Shown here: one piece after another, positions 1 through 5,985 of the stretch
Position numbering within the stretch: the first letter of the stretch is position 1
Layout of the letters: the number at the start of each line of letters is the position of its first letter
DNA from: an uncultured Oscillospiraceae bacterium
GTDB lineage: Bacteria > Bacillota > Clostridia > Oscillospirales > Oscillospiraceae
DNA: 18,466 nucleotides
Reading direction: 5' to 3'
NCBI GenBank assembly: GCA_910587255.1
Contig: CAJUKT010000080.1
Coordinates: forward strand, 1-18,466
Program-made: the position numbers and the translations under genes
Notes under the pieces: generated by a model
What the model saw: the letters and a program-made list of their open reading frames with translations, nothing else
Database searches by the model: none
Told to the model about the DNA's origin: nothing

Positions 1-54
1 AGAAGTAACAGGGTAAAACTGCTGAATTGACTGTTTTGCCCCGGAGGGGAAGAA

Positions 55-138
55 ATGAGGGCGTGGCGGGAGTGTTGCCTGGGGAGAAAAGTTGTCAAGA
101 TAGCCGGGCCAATGCGTGTGTTATTCGTCGAACGCTGA
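55..138 (+). CDS. Possible 27-aa small ORF
   Basis: An ATG at 55 follows a good ribosome site (GGAGGGG at 43-49, 5-base spacer) and stays open for 27 codons to a TGA at 136-138. The peptide begins MRAWRECC and ends FVER, with no signal peptide or recognised family. It ends just before the repeat array. The ribosome site is the only support, and chance is a real alternative. Confidence 0.2.
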   Translation: MRAWRECCLGRKVVKIAGPMRVLFVER

Positions 139-146
139 CATAGTAG

Positions 147-324
147 CTCGTTTTAATTGCAATTTTTCCGAGTTTTTGCGGGAAAATTTCGAAAAAGCTC
201 GTTCTAATTCACAGCTTGTTCATATTCATGCCGCAGAATCTCGGTTCAATTCATAGTTTATTCATTTTTACCCGCAAAATCTCGGTTTAATTCTTATCCC
301 ATCCGCAAAATCTCCGTTTAATTC
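147..324 (+). repeat. Degenerate tandem array, core CTCGGTTTAATTC
   Basis: Five direct copies of the core CTCGGTTTAATTC (with variants) begin at 147, 198, 240, 281 and 312. The last three are each preceded by CCGCARAAT, giving a 22-bp unit. Start-to-start spacing is 51, 42, 41 and 31 bp, close to whole helical turns. An inverted copy of the CCGCAAAA-CTCGG part lies at 168-181 (CCGAGTTTTTGCGG). The array sits directly upstream of the sigma factor gene. It could be a multi-site operator for that gene, transposase sites of a mobile-element end, or iterons. I found no matching inverted array elsewhere in the window. Confidence 0.7.
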
Positions 325-379
325 ATTCCATCACATCAATAAGGAGGTAGATATCGACAAAGAAAGTGTGTGAAATTTC

Positions 380-859
380 ATGTTAGAAGAACAAAAATCG
401 AAGGCTGAACAGCTTTACATTAAATACTGGCACCTGATGTGCCACGTTGCTATGGAAATACTGCAAAATTCCGCCGACGCCGAGGACGCGGTACAGCAAG
501 CCTTCCTGTACCTGATGCTCCACATGGACAAGCTGGGAGACATCGACGCCCCTTCCACTAAGGCATACGTTGCACTCACGGCCAAGCATCGGGCCATCGA
601 CCTCTACCGGAGCAGGAGGCACTGTGAACCGGCAGACATCAGCGGTATGCGGACAGCGGAGATTCATCACGAGCGGCTGGGCGTGGTGGAGGCTTTGGAC
701 CGGCTCCCGGCACGGGACCGAGAAGTGCTGCTGCTCCGTTTCTGGGAAGGCTACACCACCGAAGAAATCGCCGGGATGCTCCACATGAAGAAAGACGCCG
801 TACAGAAGGCCATCTGGCGGGCAAAAAAGAAGCTCTCCGAAAAATTGGCGGAGAGCTGA
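380..859 (+). CDS. ECF-like sigma-70 family sigma factor
   Basis: This 159-aa protein has the two-domain layout of ECF/group 4 sigma factors, which direct RNA polymerase to special promoters. Region 2 spans about residues 10-80 (YWHLMCHVAMEILQ, ADAEDAVQQAFLYL, ending HRAIDLYRSRR). Region 4 spans about 103-155 (LPARDREVLLLRFWEGY, TTEEIAGMLHM, then a recognition helix ending RAKKKL). An in-frame TGA at 371 fixes the N-terminal limit. The nearest strong SD, AAGGAGG at 341-347, lies 32 bases before the ATG, too far for direct use, so initiation may be weak. No full-length anti-sigma gene follows. The gene sits right after the repeat array, so autoregulation through it is possible but unproven. 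The target promoters are unknown. Confidence 0.88.
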   Translation: MLEEQKSKAEQLYIKYWHLMCHVAMEILQNSADAEDAVQQAFLYLMLHMDKLGDIDAPSTKAYVALTAKHRAIDLYRSRRHCEPADISGMRTAEIHHERLGVVEALDRLPARDREVLLLRFWEGYTTEEIAGMLHMKKDAVQKAIWRAKKKLSEKLAES

Positions 860-908
860 AAGCGAAAAAAAACGCAATTTTCTCCATAATAATGGAGGGG
901 ATTATTTC

Positions 909-980
909 ATGGAAGCAATGATACTGAACTTGCCCCAAAGCGAAAGCGGAAAAGTCGGCCTTCACGGACATACTGATTGA
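909..980 (+). CDS. Possible 23-aa small ORF after the sigma gene
   Basis: The ATG at 909 follows a strong ribosome site (GGAGGGG at 894-900, 8-base spacer) and reads 23 codons (MEAMILNLPQSESGK...) to a TGA at 978-980. In many Bacillota ECF cassettes the next gene encodes a longer membrane or anti-sigma protein. This could be the remnant of such a gene, a leader for the next gene, or a real small peptide. No family is recognised. Confidence 0.3.
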   Translation: MEAMILNLPQSESGKVGLHGHTD

Positions 981-993
981 TTCGAGGTGATAC

Positions 994-1497
994 ATGATGC
1001 GTTCTCTTTTTCCCAGGTTCCGGTGCCGGGAGTGCCCTTATCTCCTGCAGGTCGGGCCTACGCTGGCCCCCACCTACTATTGCGACGGCTTTCCAGGCAA
1101 GCGAAAGCCAAAGCGGTTCCCCCGGTCTGGACCTACATACCCGAAACCGTGGTGCCCGAGACTGATTTCACCGCCCATCTGCCGCATCTATGATTTCATT
1201 GATGAACGCCACCGCTTCATGGATTGCTTTATCCGGGAAGCCTGGGAAGCCCATCCCAAGAAATGCATCAGCCCTGAGCGCAGGCGCTACAAGGTGAAGG
1301 CCATGGTGGAACTTGGCCTCACTGCCAAGCAGTTCTTTGAGGACATGCAGGACTACTGCCTCAGCGATGTCATCCCGGACATGGAATTCAACGGCGGTGA
1401 GGTCATTGAAATAGACGATGGCCTGCGTCCATATCGGTTCTACGTCTACGGCAACAGTCTCGTGATTCCTGTTGATGATTACTCTTGGACCATATAA
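994..1497 (+). CDS. Cysteine-rich hypothetical protein
   Basis: This 167-aa protein is of unknown function. The N-terminal part has C11-x2-C14, C30, C54 and C63 among many Arg, Lys and Pro residues, suggesting a small metal-binding or nucleic-acid-binding fold. The middle is acidic and helical (FIDERHRFMDCF, KAMVELGLTAKQFFEDM). No signal peptide or membrane segment is seen. There are two adjacent start codons, 994 and 997; GAGGTG at 984-989 is spaced better for 997. It follows the sigma factor and 23-aa ORF on the same strand and is probably co-transcribed with them. A short GCCGC/GCGGC hairpin with TTTT at 1501-1519 follows the stop and may end transcription weakly. Confidence 0.65.
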   Translation: MMRSLFPRFRCRECPYLLQVGPTLAPTYYCDGFPGKRKPKRFPRSGPTYPKPWCPRLISPPICRIYDFIDERHRFMDCFIREAWEAHPKKCISPERRRYKVKAMVELGLTAKQFFEDMQDYCLSDVIPDMEFNGGEVIEIDDGLRPYRFYVYGNSLVIPVDDYSWTI

Positions 1498-1500
1498 TGT

Positions 1501-1519
1501 GCCGCAGCAAGCGGCTTTT
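1501..1519 (+). terminator. Weak hairpin terminator candidate
   Basis: GCCGC (1501-1505) pairs with GCGGC (1511-1515) across a 5-base loop and is followed by TTTT. It lies 3 bases after the stop of the upstream gene. The 5-bp stem is short, so this is only a candidate. Confidence 0.35.
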
Positions 1520-1559
1520 GCCCTGAGCTTAAAGTTCAAAGCGGTGTGCGCGGCTATGC

Positions 1560-1574
1560 GAACGCGAAGCGTTC
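1560..1574. repeat. Short perfect hairpin
   Basis: GAACGC and GCGTTC form a perfect 6-bp stem around GAA, followed by TCTTT. It lies in the gene-free stretch 1498-1973. It may be a second weak terminator or part of a larger folded RNA. Confidence 0.35.
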
Positions 1575-1608
1575 TCTTTGGGGCCCCAACAGCTTTCCCT
1601 AATCCATT

Positions 1609-1670
1609 GGCTTTGAGCTGCCAGGCTGTTGGACCAGCCCCAAAAGCTGGGCCAAAAAGCCTGGAAAGCC
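1609..1670. other. Nested GC-rich stem-loop (structured RNA or DNA candidate)
   Basis: Three nested helices can be drawn in 62 bases. The outer one is GGCTTT (1609-1614) with AAAGCC (1665-1670). The middle one is CCAGGCT (1621-1627) with AGCCTGG (1658-1664); only GAGCTG bulges on the left between outer and middle. The inner one is GGACCAGC (1631-1638) with GCTGGGCC (1646-1653), with one mismatch. An alternative pairing, TTTGGGG...CCAACAGC (1577-1593) with GCTGTTGG...CCCCAAA (1625-1644), competes with it. No protein ORF with a ribosome site covers it. It could be a structured RNA, a switch or a mobile-DNA hairpin. Confidence 0.45.
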
Positions 1671-1711
1671 ATTCAAAAAAATCCGTAGTATAGTTTTTCT
1701 TTATATATTCT

Positions 1712-1751
1712 TCTGTATCTATAACTCTCTTAAAAGAGTTATAGATACAGA
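1712..1751. repeat. Perfect 17-bp inverted repeat, AT-rich
   Basis: The left arm (1712-1728, TCTGTATCTATAACTCT) and right arm (1735-1751) are exact complements around the 6-base spacer CTTAAA. No T-run follows on the + strand, so a simple + strand terminator is unlikely. On the - strand the stem is followed by A-rich sequence. A dimeric-protein operator or a recombinase site is possible. It lies about 220 bases upstream of the tnsA-like gene. Confidence 0.6.
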
Positions 1752-1828
1752 TACTTACTGAATCCATATTATTCTAAACTATTTACTAAATACTACTGGG
1801 CACAGCTTTTCGATTTTGGGATATTTCC

Positions 1829-1843
1829 GTCGCAAAATGCAAC
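1829..1843 (+). other. Candidate left end motif of the transposon
   Basis: GTCGCAAAATGCAAC occurs 130 bases upstream of the first transposition gene. The palindrome beyond the resolvase (9309-9323), read inward, is GTCGCAAAACGCGAC. Twelve bases are shared exactly or as Y, in the inverted orientation expected of element ends. I see no clear 5-bp target duplication and no terminal TGT, so the assignment is tentative. Confidence 0.3.
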
Positions 1844-1898
1844 ACAATTTTTGGTTCATACGCGCCAGCAGAACTTTTTAGCTCAGAAAAGCGGAATT

Positions 1899-1915
1899 AC
1901 AATAATTATTATTGT
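1899..1915. repeat. AT-rich palindrome upstream of tnsA-like gene
   Basis: ACAATAAT and ATTATTGT flank a single central T in a perfect palindrome. A wider, one-mismatch pairing joins GCGGAATTACA (1891-1901) with TGTAATTGCGC (1925-1935). Such symmetry just upstream of a transposase operon suits a regulator or transposase site, but no binding protein is identified. Confidence 0.45.
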
Positions 1916-1932
1916 TTTTATTCCTGTAATTG

Positions 1933-1947
1933 CGCCGCATCGCGGCG
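1933..1947 (+). promoter_or_regulatory. GC hairpin in the leader before tnsA-like gene
   Basis: CGCCGC (1933-1938) and GCGGCG (1942-1947) form a perfect 6-bp stem with a 3-base loop, ending about 10 bases before the AAAGGAGGG ribosome site. In the mRNA it could affect translation of the operon's first gene. No T-run follows, so it does not look like a terminator. Confidence 0.35.
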
Positions 1948-1973
1948 GGCAATCCAAAAAAGGAGGGTGCAGC

Positions 1974-2357
1974 ATGACCAAATCAGGCTTAAAAACAAGA
2001 GATTTTCAGTGGTGGAGTGGCAAAAACGGCGCCCTAATACGGGTTCAAAGCAAGGCTGCCCGAGACTACGGCAAATGGCTGGAAGGGCGGCCCGAAGTGG
2101 AATCCTTTGAAACCGGGAAGGCACTGGAGCTGGAGCGTCTTCCCCATGTCAGCCCCACGGACATCCGCAAGCTCTACTTCCAAACCCAATGGTGCAGCGA
2201 TTTTTACATCAAATTTGCCGACGGCCACATCGGGATTCGGGAGCTGGCCCCGTCCTCTGCCCTGGACAAGCAGGCCGAAGTGGAGAAATTGGAACTCTCC
2301 CGCCGCTACTGGGCGGCCATGAACATCACAGACTGGAAGGTAGTGTTGGCACTATGA
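1974..2357 (+). CDS. tnsA: Short TnsA-like protein, probably nuclease-dead
   Basis: This 127-aa protein matches the N-terminal nuclease domain of TnsA, the Tn7-family endonuclease that cuts the 5' strands at transposon ends. The clearest match is the end (KQAEVEKLELSRRYW, ITDWKVV), typical of TnsA proteins; the SDFYIKFADGH segment corresponds to the family's TDFLI..KDG strand. Two catalytic positions seem lost by my alignment from memory: the family's S-x-x-E-R-D-Y is here S26-K-A-A-R-D-Y, with Ala29 for Glu, and the V-K-P-S segment is L91-A-P-S, with Ala92 for Lys. The central Asp76 remains. The C-terminal domain of the 273-aa Tn7 protein is absent. The start at 1974 follows AAAAGGAGGG; the open frame reaches further upstream but has no ribosome site. 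The stop overlaps an ATG (ATGA). A structural role in the transpososome is inferred. Confidence 0.75.
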   Translation: MTKSGLKTRDFQWWSGKNGALIRVQSKAARDYGKWLEGRPEVESFETGKALELERLPHVSPTDIRKLYFQTQWCSDFYIKFADGHIGIRELAPSSALDKQAEVEKLELSRRYWAAMNITDWKVVLAL

Positions 2358-2581
2358 GCAAATTCGGGCAAAGTTCACTTGAAAATGCCGACCTGATTTC
2401 GCTTTTCTCTGTGTTATCGGTTTTAGAAGCACTCCAAGACCACGCTTCCAAACTACCCTGGCCTCGGCTTTCGCAGCCTCCACGCCATCCCTGTCTTGGA
2501 CTCTCTTTGCGGATGCAAAAGATTAGACGATGGCAAATACCTGCTTCCCCGCTAACATCACAGCCCAGAAAGGATTTACCT

Positions 2582-2824
2582 ATGGAATTTTATAAACGCT
2601 ATGAGCTTTTGGAGCGGGACCACACTGGAAGGCTGATATGTGTCGGCAAATACTCCACGCCGGAAGAATTTGACCAGGACATCGCCAAGCATCCTCCCGC
2701 TAAGGGGCACACCCTCACACTTTTTGACTCCTTCATCACCGAAGACTGCTTCGGCCTCTCAAAAAAAGCCGTGCGTATTGTTGTCGGGACAGCCCCTGTT
2801 GATGACGGTACACCCACAGAATAA
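2582..2824 (+). CDS. 80-aa hypothetical protein between the two tnsA copies
   Basis: An 80-aa acidic protein (MEFYKRYELLERDHTGRLIC ...) of unknown function. The start follows AGAAAGGA with good spacing. The same frame is open back to an ATG at 2354 that overlaps the tnsA stop (MSKFGQSSLENADLIS...), giving a 156-aa alternative, but the extra part is low-complexity and reads like non-coding DNA. The first residues of that alternative (MSKF) resemble the TnsB start (MSQF), hinting that a tnsA-tnsB junction was once duplicated here. No membrane or signal segment is seen. It lies between transposition genes with the same polarity and is probably in the operon. Confidence 0.55.
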   Translation: MEFYKRYELLERDHTGRLICVGKYSTPEEFDQDIAKHPPAKGHTLTLFDSFITEDCFGLSKKAVRIVVGTAPVDDGTPTE

Positions 2825-2852
2825 ACCAGCGGCAGCACAGAGGAGGGATTTT

Positions 2853-3011
2853 ATGGAAAAGACAGATGCGAAGACCCGAGATTTTGCTTTCTGCACCGCG
2901 AAAAATCAGGCCATTGTGCAGTAGCTGGCCGAGGTGGAGAACTTGGAGCTCTCCCGCCGCTACTGGGCGGCCATGGATATTACCGATTGGAAGGTGGTGC
3001 TCACAAAATGA
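2853..3011 (+). pseudogene. Second tnsA copy with its middle deleted
   Basis: A ribosome site (GAGGAGGG) and ATG at 2853 begin a peptide whose start (KTRDFAFCTAKNQAIVQ) matches residues 7-25 of the TnsA-like protein. After 23 codons comes an amber TAG at 2922-2924. In the same frame it resumes with LAEVENLELSRRYWAAMDIT and DWKVV, matching residues 101-124 of the first copy. About 75 internal codons, with the nuclease core, are gone. The terminal TGA overlaps the tnsB start as ATGA, just as the first copy's stop overlaps an ATG. The remnant may persist because it couples translation to tnsB, or as a recent deletion relic. Confidence 0.8.
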
Positions 3012-4645
3012 GCCAATTTGTAGAACGAAATGGGGAACTGTTCAAGGTTTTGGTACTGGAAGGCCCTGGAGCATGGCTTATCTCTCACGATTCTCCCGCA
3101 TCTCCATTCTTCGTGGGTGATATGGATGCCTACCAGCACACTCTCCCGCCGTCCGCCCAGGGAGGAGAGCTCTCCGCCGCAGGCCAGAAGCGGTTGGAGC
3201 TCATTCAGCCCCTGTTGGATGCCGGGGATGCCGCCGTCATGGACAAGCAGTACCGTCTCAATGTCGCCAAAGACATTGCGGAACGGTATTCCACCACACA
3301 TCGCACGGTGCTAAAACTTTTCTACCGTTATCTCGCCACCGGGCAGCTCCTCTCCCCCAAAGCCCGCGCTCCATCCACCAATCCTGACTTCGATTGGGCC
3401 ATTCGCACCTTCTATTTTTCGGCCAAAAAGCTCTCCCTGCGGAGCGCATATGAAATGATGCTGCTCCAACGCTACACGGATTTTGAAGGGAATCTCGCCC
3501 CTATCCACCCCTCATTTGGCAGCTTTCGAGCCTATTTTTACTCTCGCAACTATCATAAATCCCCCAGGAAAATCATTGCCAGGGATGGCCTAACCCACTT
3601 TCAGCGCAACTGCCAGCCCGCCTTTGGCTCCGCGTCGGAGTGGCGGAAATCCCCCGGCAGCTATCAGATGGATGCCACGGAAGCCGACATCTATCTGCTC
3701 TCCCCCGGCGGCGAACCGTTCCGGCCCTACATCTACCTGGCTGTGGACAGCGCCACCCAGCTCATTGCCGGGGCGTGGGCGGGAGTAACGTGCGATGAAT
3801 CCGCTGTGATGCGTTGCTTGGAGAACGCCTGCCGGGATAAGGTGGAGTGGTGTGAGCAGCACGGCGTCGTCATCGACCCGGAGCAGTGGCCCTCCCATGG
3901 CCTCCCCTATGAAGTCATCACGGACAAGGGCCGGGAGTTTTGTGGCGCTCGGATGCAGGAGCTTTGCCGCCGATATGGGGTGGAACTTATCGCCCAAGCG
4001 CCGTTCCGGCCAGACAGGAAAGGTTTGGTGGAAAAGGCGTTTAACCTCCTCCAAGAGCGATTCAAACCTCTCCTTCGGGGCAAGGGCGTGATAGAGCCAG
4101 ACGCCCAGGAGCGATGGGCAGTAGATTACCGCAATCAAGCCACCCTCACTCTGGAAGATTTCATCCAGGTGCTGATTCACTGCATCGTATATCTCAACTC
4201 CGGCCGTACACTCTCCTCCGGCTGCACCCCCGCTCAACTCTGGCAATCATCCACTCCCCAGCTCCTGGATGTGGATGCAAATTCACTCTACCTCATGTCT
4301 CTGCCCCGCGCCGCCGCCAAGCTCACCCGGAAAGGGTTGAGAGTGAACGGGATTTTGTATGTCCCCACCGACATGGACGGTTTGTTCCTGGCAGACACCT
4401 GCTCCCTGTCCTATGACCCCGCCAACCTCTCCCGCGTGTATCTGGCGGAGCACGATTTCCGCCCCTGCATGGCCGCTCCCGGTCAGGGCGTGGAGGAGCA
4501 GTCGCTATCTGACTATCAGGCCACTCAGGAGGGGCGGAGGGCGATGCTGCGGGAGGCAGAGGGTGTAGCCACATCCGCAAGCATCAACTGTCTGAGGGCC
4601 ATCCAGGGCGTGATAGAGAGGGCTTCTGAGGAGGTGCACATATGA
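3008..4645 (+). CDS. tnsB: TnsB/TniA-like DDE transposase
   Basis: This 545-aa transposase of the Tn7/Mu/Tn5053 group would bind the element ends and catalyse 3' strand cleavage and joining. The RNase H-fold core has Asp222 (YQMDATEAD), Asp306 (EVITDKGREF) and Glu342 (DRKGLVEKAF), a DDx35E spacing. The N-terminal part (about 75-200) holds helix-turn-helix-like DNA-binding segments (NVAKDIAERYSTTHRTVLKL). After the core come the usual Mu-type C-terminal beta domain and a tail (about 490-545), the likely TnsC-binding region. Start 3008 is preferred over an in-frame ATG at 2987 because it overlaps the remnant tnsA stop as ATGA. The stop overlaps the tnsC ATG in the same way, so translation is probably coupled. 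Confidence 0.93.
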   Translation: MSQFVERNGELFKVLVLEGPGAWLISHDSPASPFFVGDMDAYQHTLPPSAQGGELSAAGQKRLELIQPLLDAGDAAVMDKQYRLNVAKDIAERYSTTHRTVLKLFYRYLATGQLLSPKARAPSTNPDFDWAIRTFYFSAKKLSLRSAYEMMLLQRYTDFEGNLAPIHPSFGSFRAYFYSRNYHKSPRKIIARDGLTHFQRNCQPAFGSASEWRKSPGSYQMDATEADIYLLSPGGEPFRPYIYLAVDSATQLIAGAWAGVTCDESAVMRCLENACRDKVEWCEQHGVVIDPEQWPSHGLPYEVITDKGREFCGARMQELCRRYGVELIAQAPFRPDRKGLVEKAFNLLQERFKPLLRGKGVIEPDAQERWAVDYRNQATLTLEDFIQVLIHCIVYLNSGRTLSSGCTPAQLWQSSTPQLLDVDANSLYLMSLPRAAAKLTRKGLRVNGILYVPTDMDGLFLADTCSLSYDPANLSRVYLAEHDFRPCMAAPGQGVEEQSLSDYQATQEGRRAMLREAEGVATSASINCLRAIQGVIERASEEVHI

Positions 4646-5985
4646 GCAAATACCCTATCGGGGAGCAACGCTCTTCTGCTGTCTATGACCCCGCTCAGGA
4701 GAGCAACCCATTCCTGGCTGCCCTCCCCGAAATGATGTCCCATGACACTTTCATGGGGGCTGTTCGAAGCCTGCCTCCCTTGCCCGCCGGGTTGGGGGCA
4801 ATGACGCCCGAGGAGCGCCGCCAGCACCTACCCATGCTTTCCTCCCTGTTTGTCCCCATGGACTACGCCTATATGCTCTACGACCAGCTCTTTAGGGCCA
4901 TCGTCTCCACCTACTCCACGCGAACCATGATTGAAGAAATCCAGCGCACCAACGCCCTCTTTCGGGGTGCCCCTTTCAGCAGTTATTCCACGCAGCCCGC
5001 CACCGGCAGCATCTTAGGCGTGCCGGGGGTGGGCAAGACCTCCTCCATCCGAAGGGCGCTCTCCCTGCTGCCCCAAGTGATTGAGCATGAGGCATATTTG
5101 GGCAAGCCCTTTTTCTGCAAACAAGTGCTGTATCTCAATGTGGAGTGTCCCAGCGACTGCTCCGTGAAGACCCTGGGGCTCAACATCGCGGTGGCAATAG
5201 ACAAGGCCATCGGCAGCAATTACGCCCAGCAGCTCACCTCGCTGCGCTCGGCGGCGGCCAGCGCCATCGCCACCCAGGTGAAGATACTGTGTCTCACCCA
5301 TCACGTCGGCCTGATTCTCATTGATGAAATCCAGAACGCTGTTACCACTGCCCAGAAAAACAAGCAAATCAAGCCACTTATCAAATTCCTGGTGGAACTC
5401 ACCAACGACACGTGCACCAGTGCCTTCTTTGTGGGCACCCCCATCGCGGAGGAGCTGTTCATCAGCCAGGAGCATCTAAAGCGCCGCACCCGGGGGATGC
5501 GCCTGCTCCCCTTCAAGCCGGACGGAGCCTACCGGGCATTTCTACAGGCCATTTGGCCGTACCAGCTCACGCAGCACGCGGCCCCACTCAGCGAGCAGCT
5601 TGCCAACAAGCTCTACGACCACTCCGGCGGCATCCCGGCCTACATCATCAAGATATTCCAGGAAACTCAGGCACAGGCCCTGCTCCAAGGAGAGCGCTGC
5701 ATCTCGGCCAAGGCGATGCAGCGGGCTATTGAGCGGCTGTCCATCAAGGTGCCCCGCACATTCAGCGGCGGCACCTACATATCGGATTTTGACTTGCCCC
5801 CAAGCGAAGCCCCCGCGCCTCCGGATGAAGGCTCCCCTTCCCCGGTAAAGCGCCTGTATGCCAACAAGCGGGGCCGGAAGGCCGCACAGCGGGATGACGT
5901 GGATTTGGTGAAGGCGTTCCAGGCTGGGGCGCTCTCAGAGGATTGGCTGAGGGAGCGCGGGCTGCTGGAAGTGTGGCCATGCTGA
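4642..5985 (+). CDS. tnsC: TnsC/TniB-like AAA+ transposition regulator
   Basis: This 447-aa AAA+ ATPase is expected to link target recognition by TniQ to the TnsB transposase, probably as an ATP-dependent filament on target DNA. Walker A is GVPGVGKTS (about 126-134), and Walker B is LILIDEIQN (about 224-232). Sensor-like elements follow (FFVGTPIAEEL, about 260). Residues 1-110 form an extension before the ATPase core. The C-terminal 60 residues are basic and proline-rich (APAPPDEGSPSPVKR, NKRGRKAAQRDD), a likely contact tail. The ATG overlaps the tnsB stop by ATGA, and the 3' end overlaps the tniQ start by 7 bases. Length and order suit Tn7/Tn5053-type operons. Confidence 0.9.
   Translation: MSKYPIGEQRSSAVYDPAQESNPFLAALPEMMSHDTFMGAVRSLPPLPAGLGAMTPEERRQHLPMLSSLFVPMDYAYMLYDQLFRAIVSTYSTRTMIEEIQRTNALFRGAPFSSYSTQPATGSILGVPGVGKTSSIRRALSLLPQVIEHEAYLGKPFFCKQVLYLNVECPSDCSVKTLGLNIAVAIDKAIGSNYAQQLTSLRSAAASAIATQVKILCLTHHVGLILIDEIQNAVTTAQKNKQIKPLIKFLVELTNDTCTSAFFVGTPIAEELFISQEHLKRRTRGMRLLPFKPDGAYRAFLQAIWPYQLTQHAAPLSEQLANKLYDHSGGIPAYIIKIFQETQAQALLQGERCISAKAMQRAIERLSIKVPRTFSGGTYISDFDLPPSEAPAPPDEGSPSPVKRLYANKRGRKAAQRDDVDLVKAFQAGALSEDWLRERGLLEVWPC

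Noticed and set aside
147..324. CRISPR array
   Set aside because: Repeats are too degenerate, gaps are short and uneven, one copy is inverted, and no cas gene is in the window.
1472..1693. 73-codon ORF after the cysteine-rich gene
   Set aside because: It overlaps the previous gene, lacks a ribosome site and runs through the nested hairpin.
1829..1843. Confident 5-bp target duplication at the proposed ends
   Set aside because: Flanks ATTTC/TTTCC on the left and CCCCC on the right do not match.
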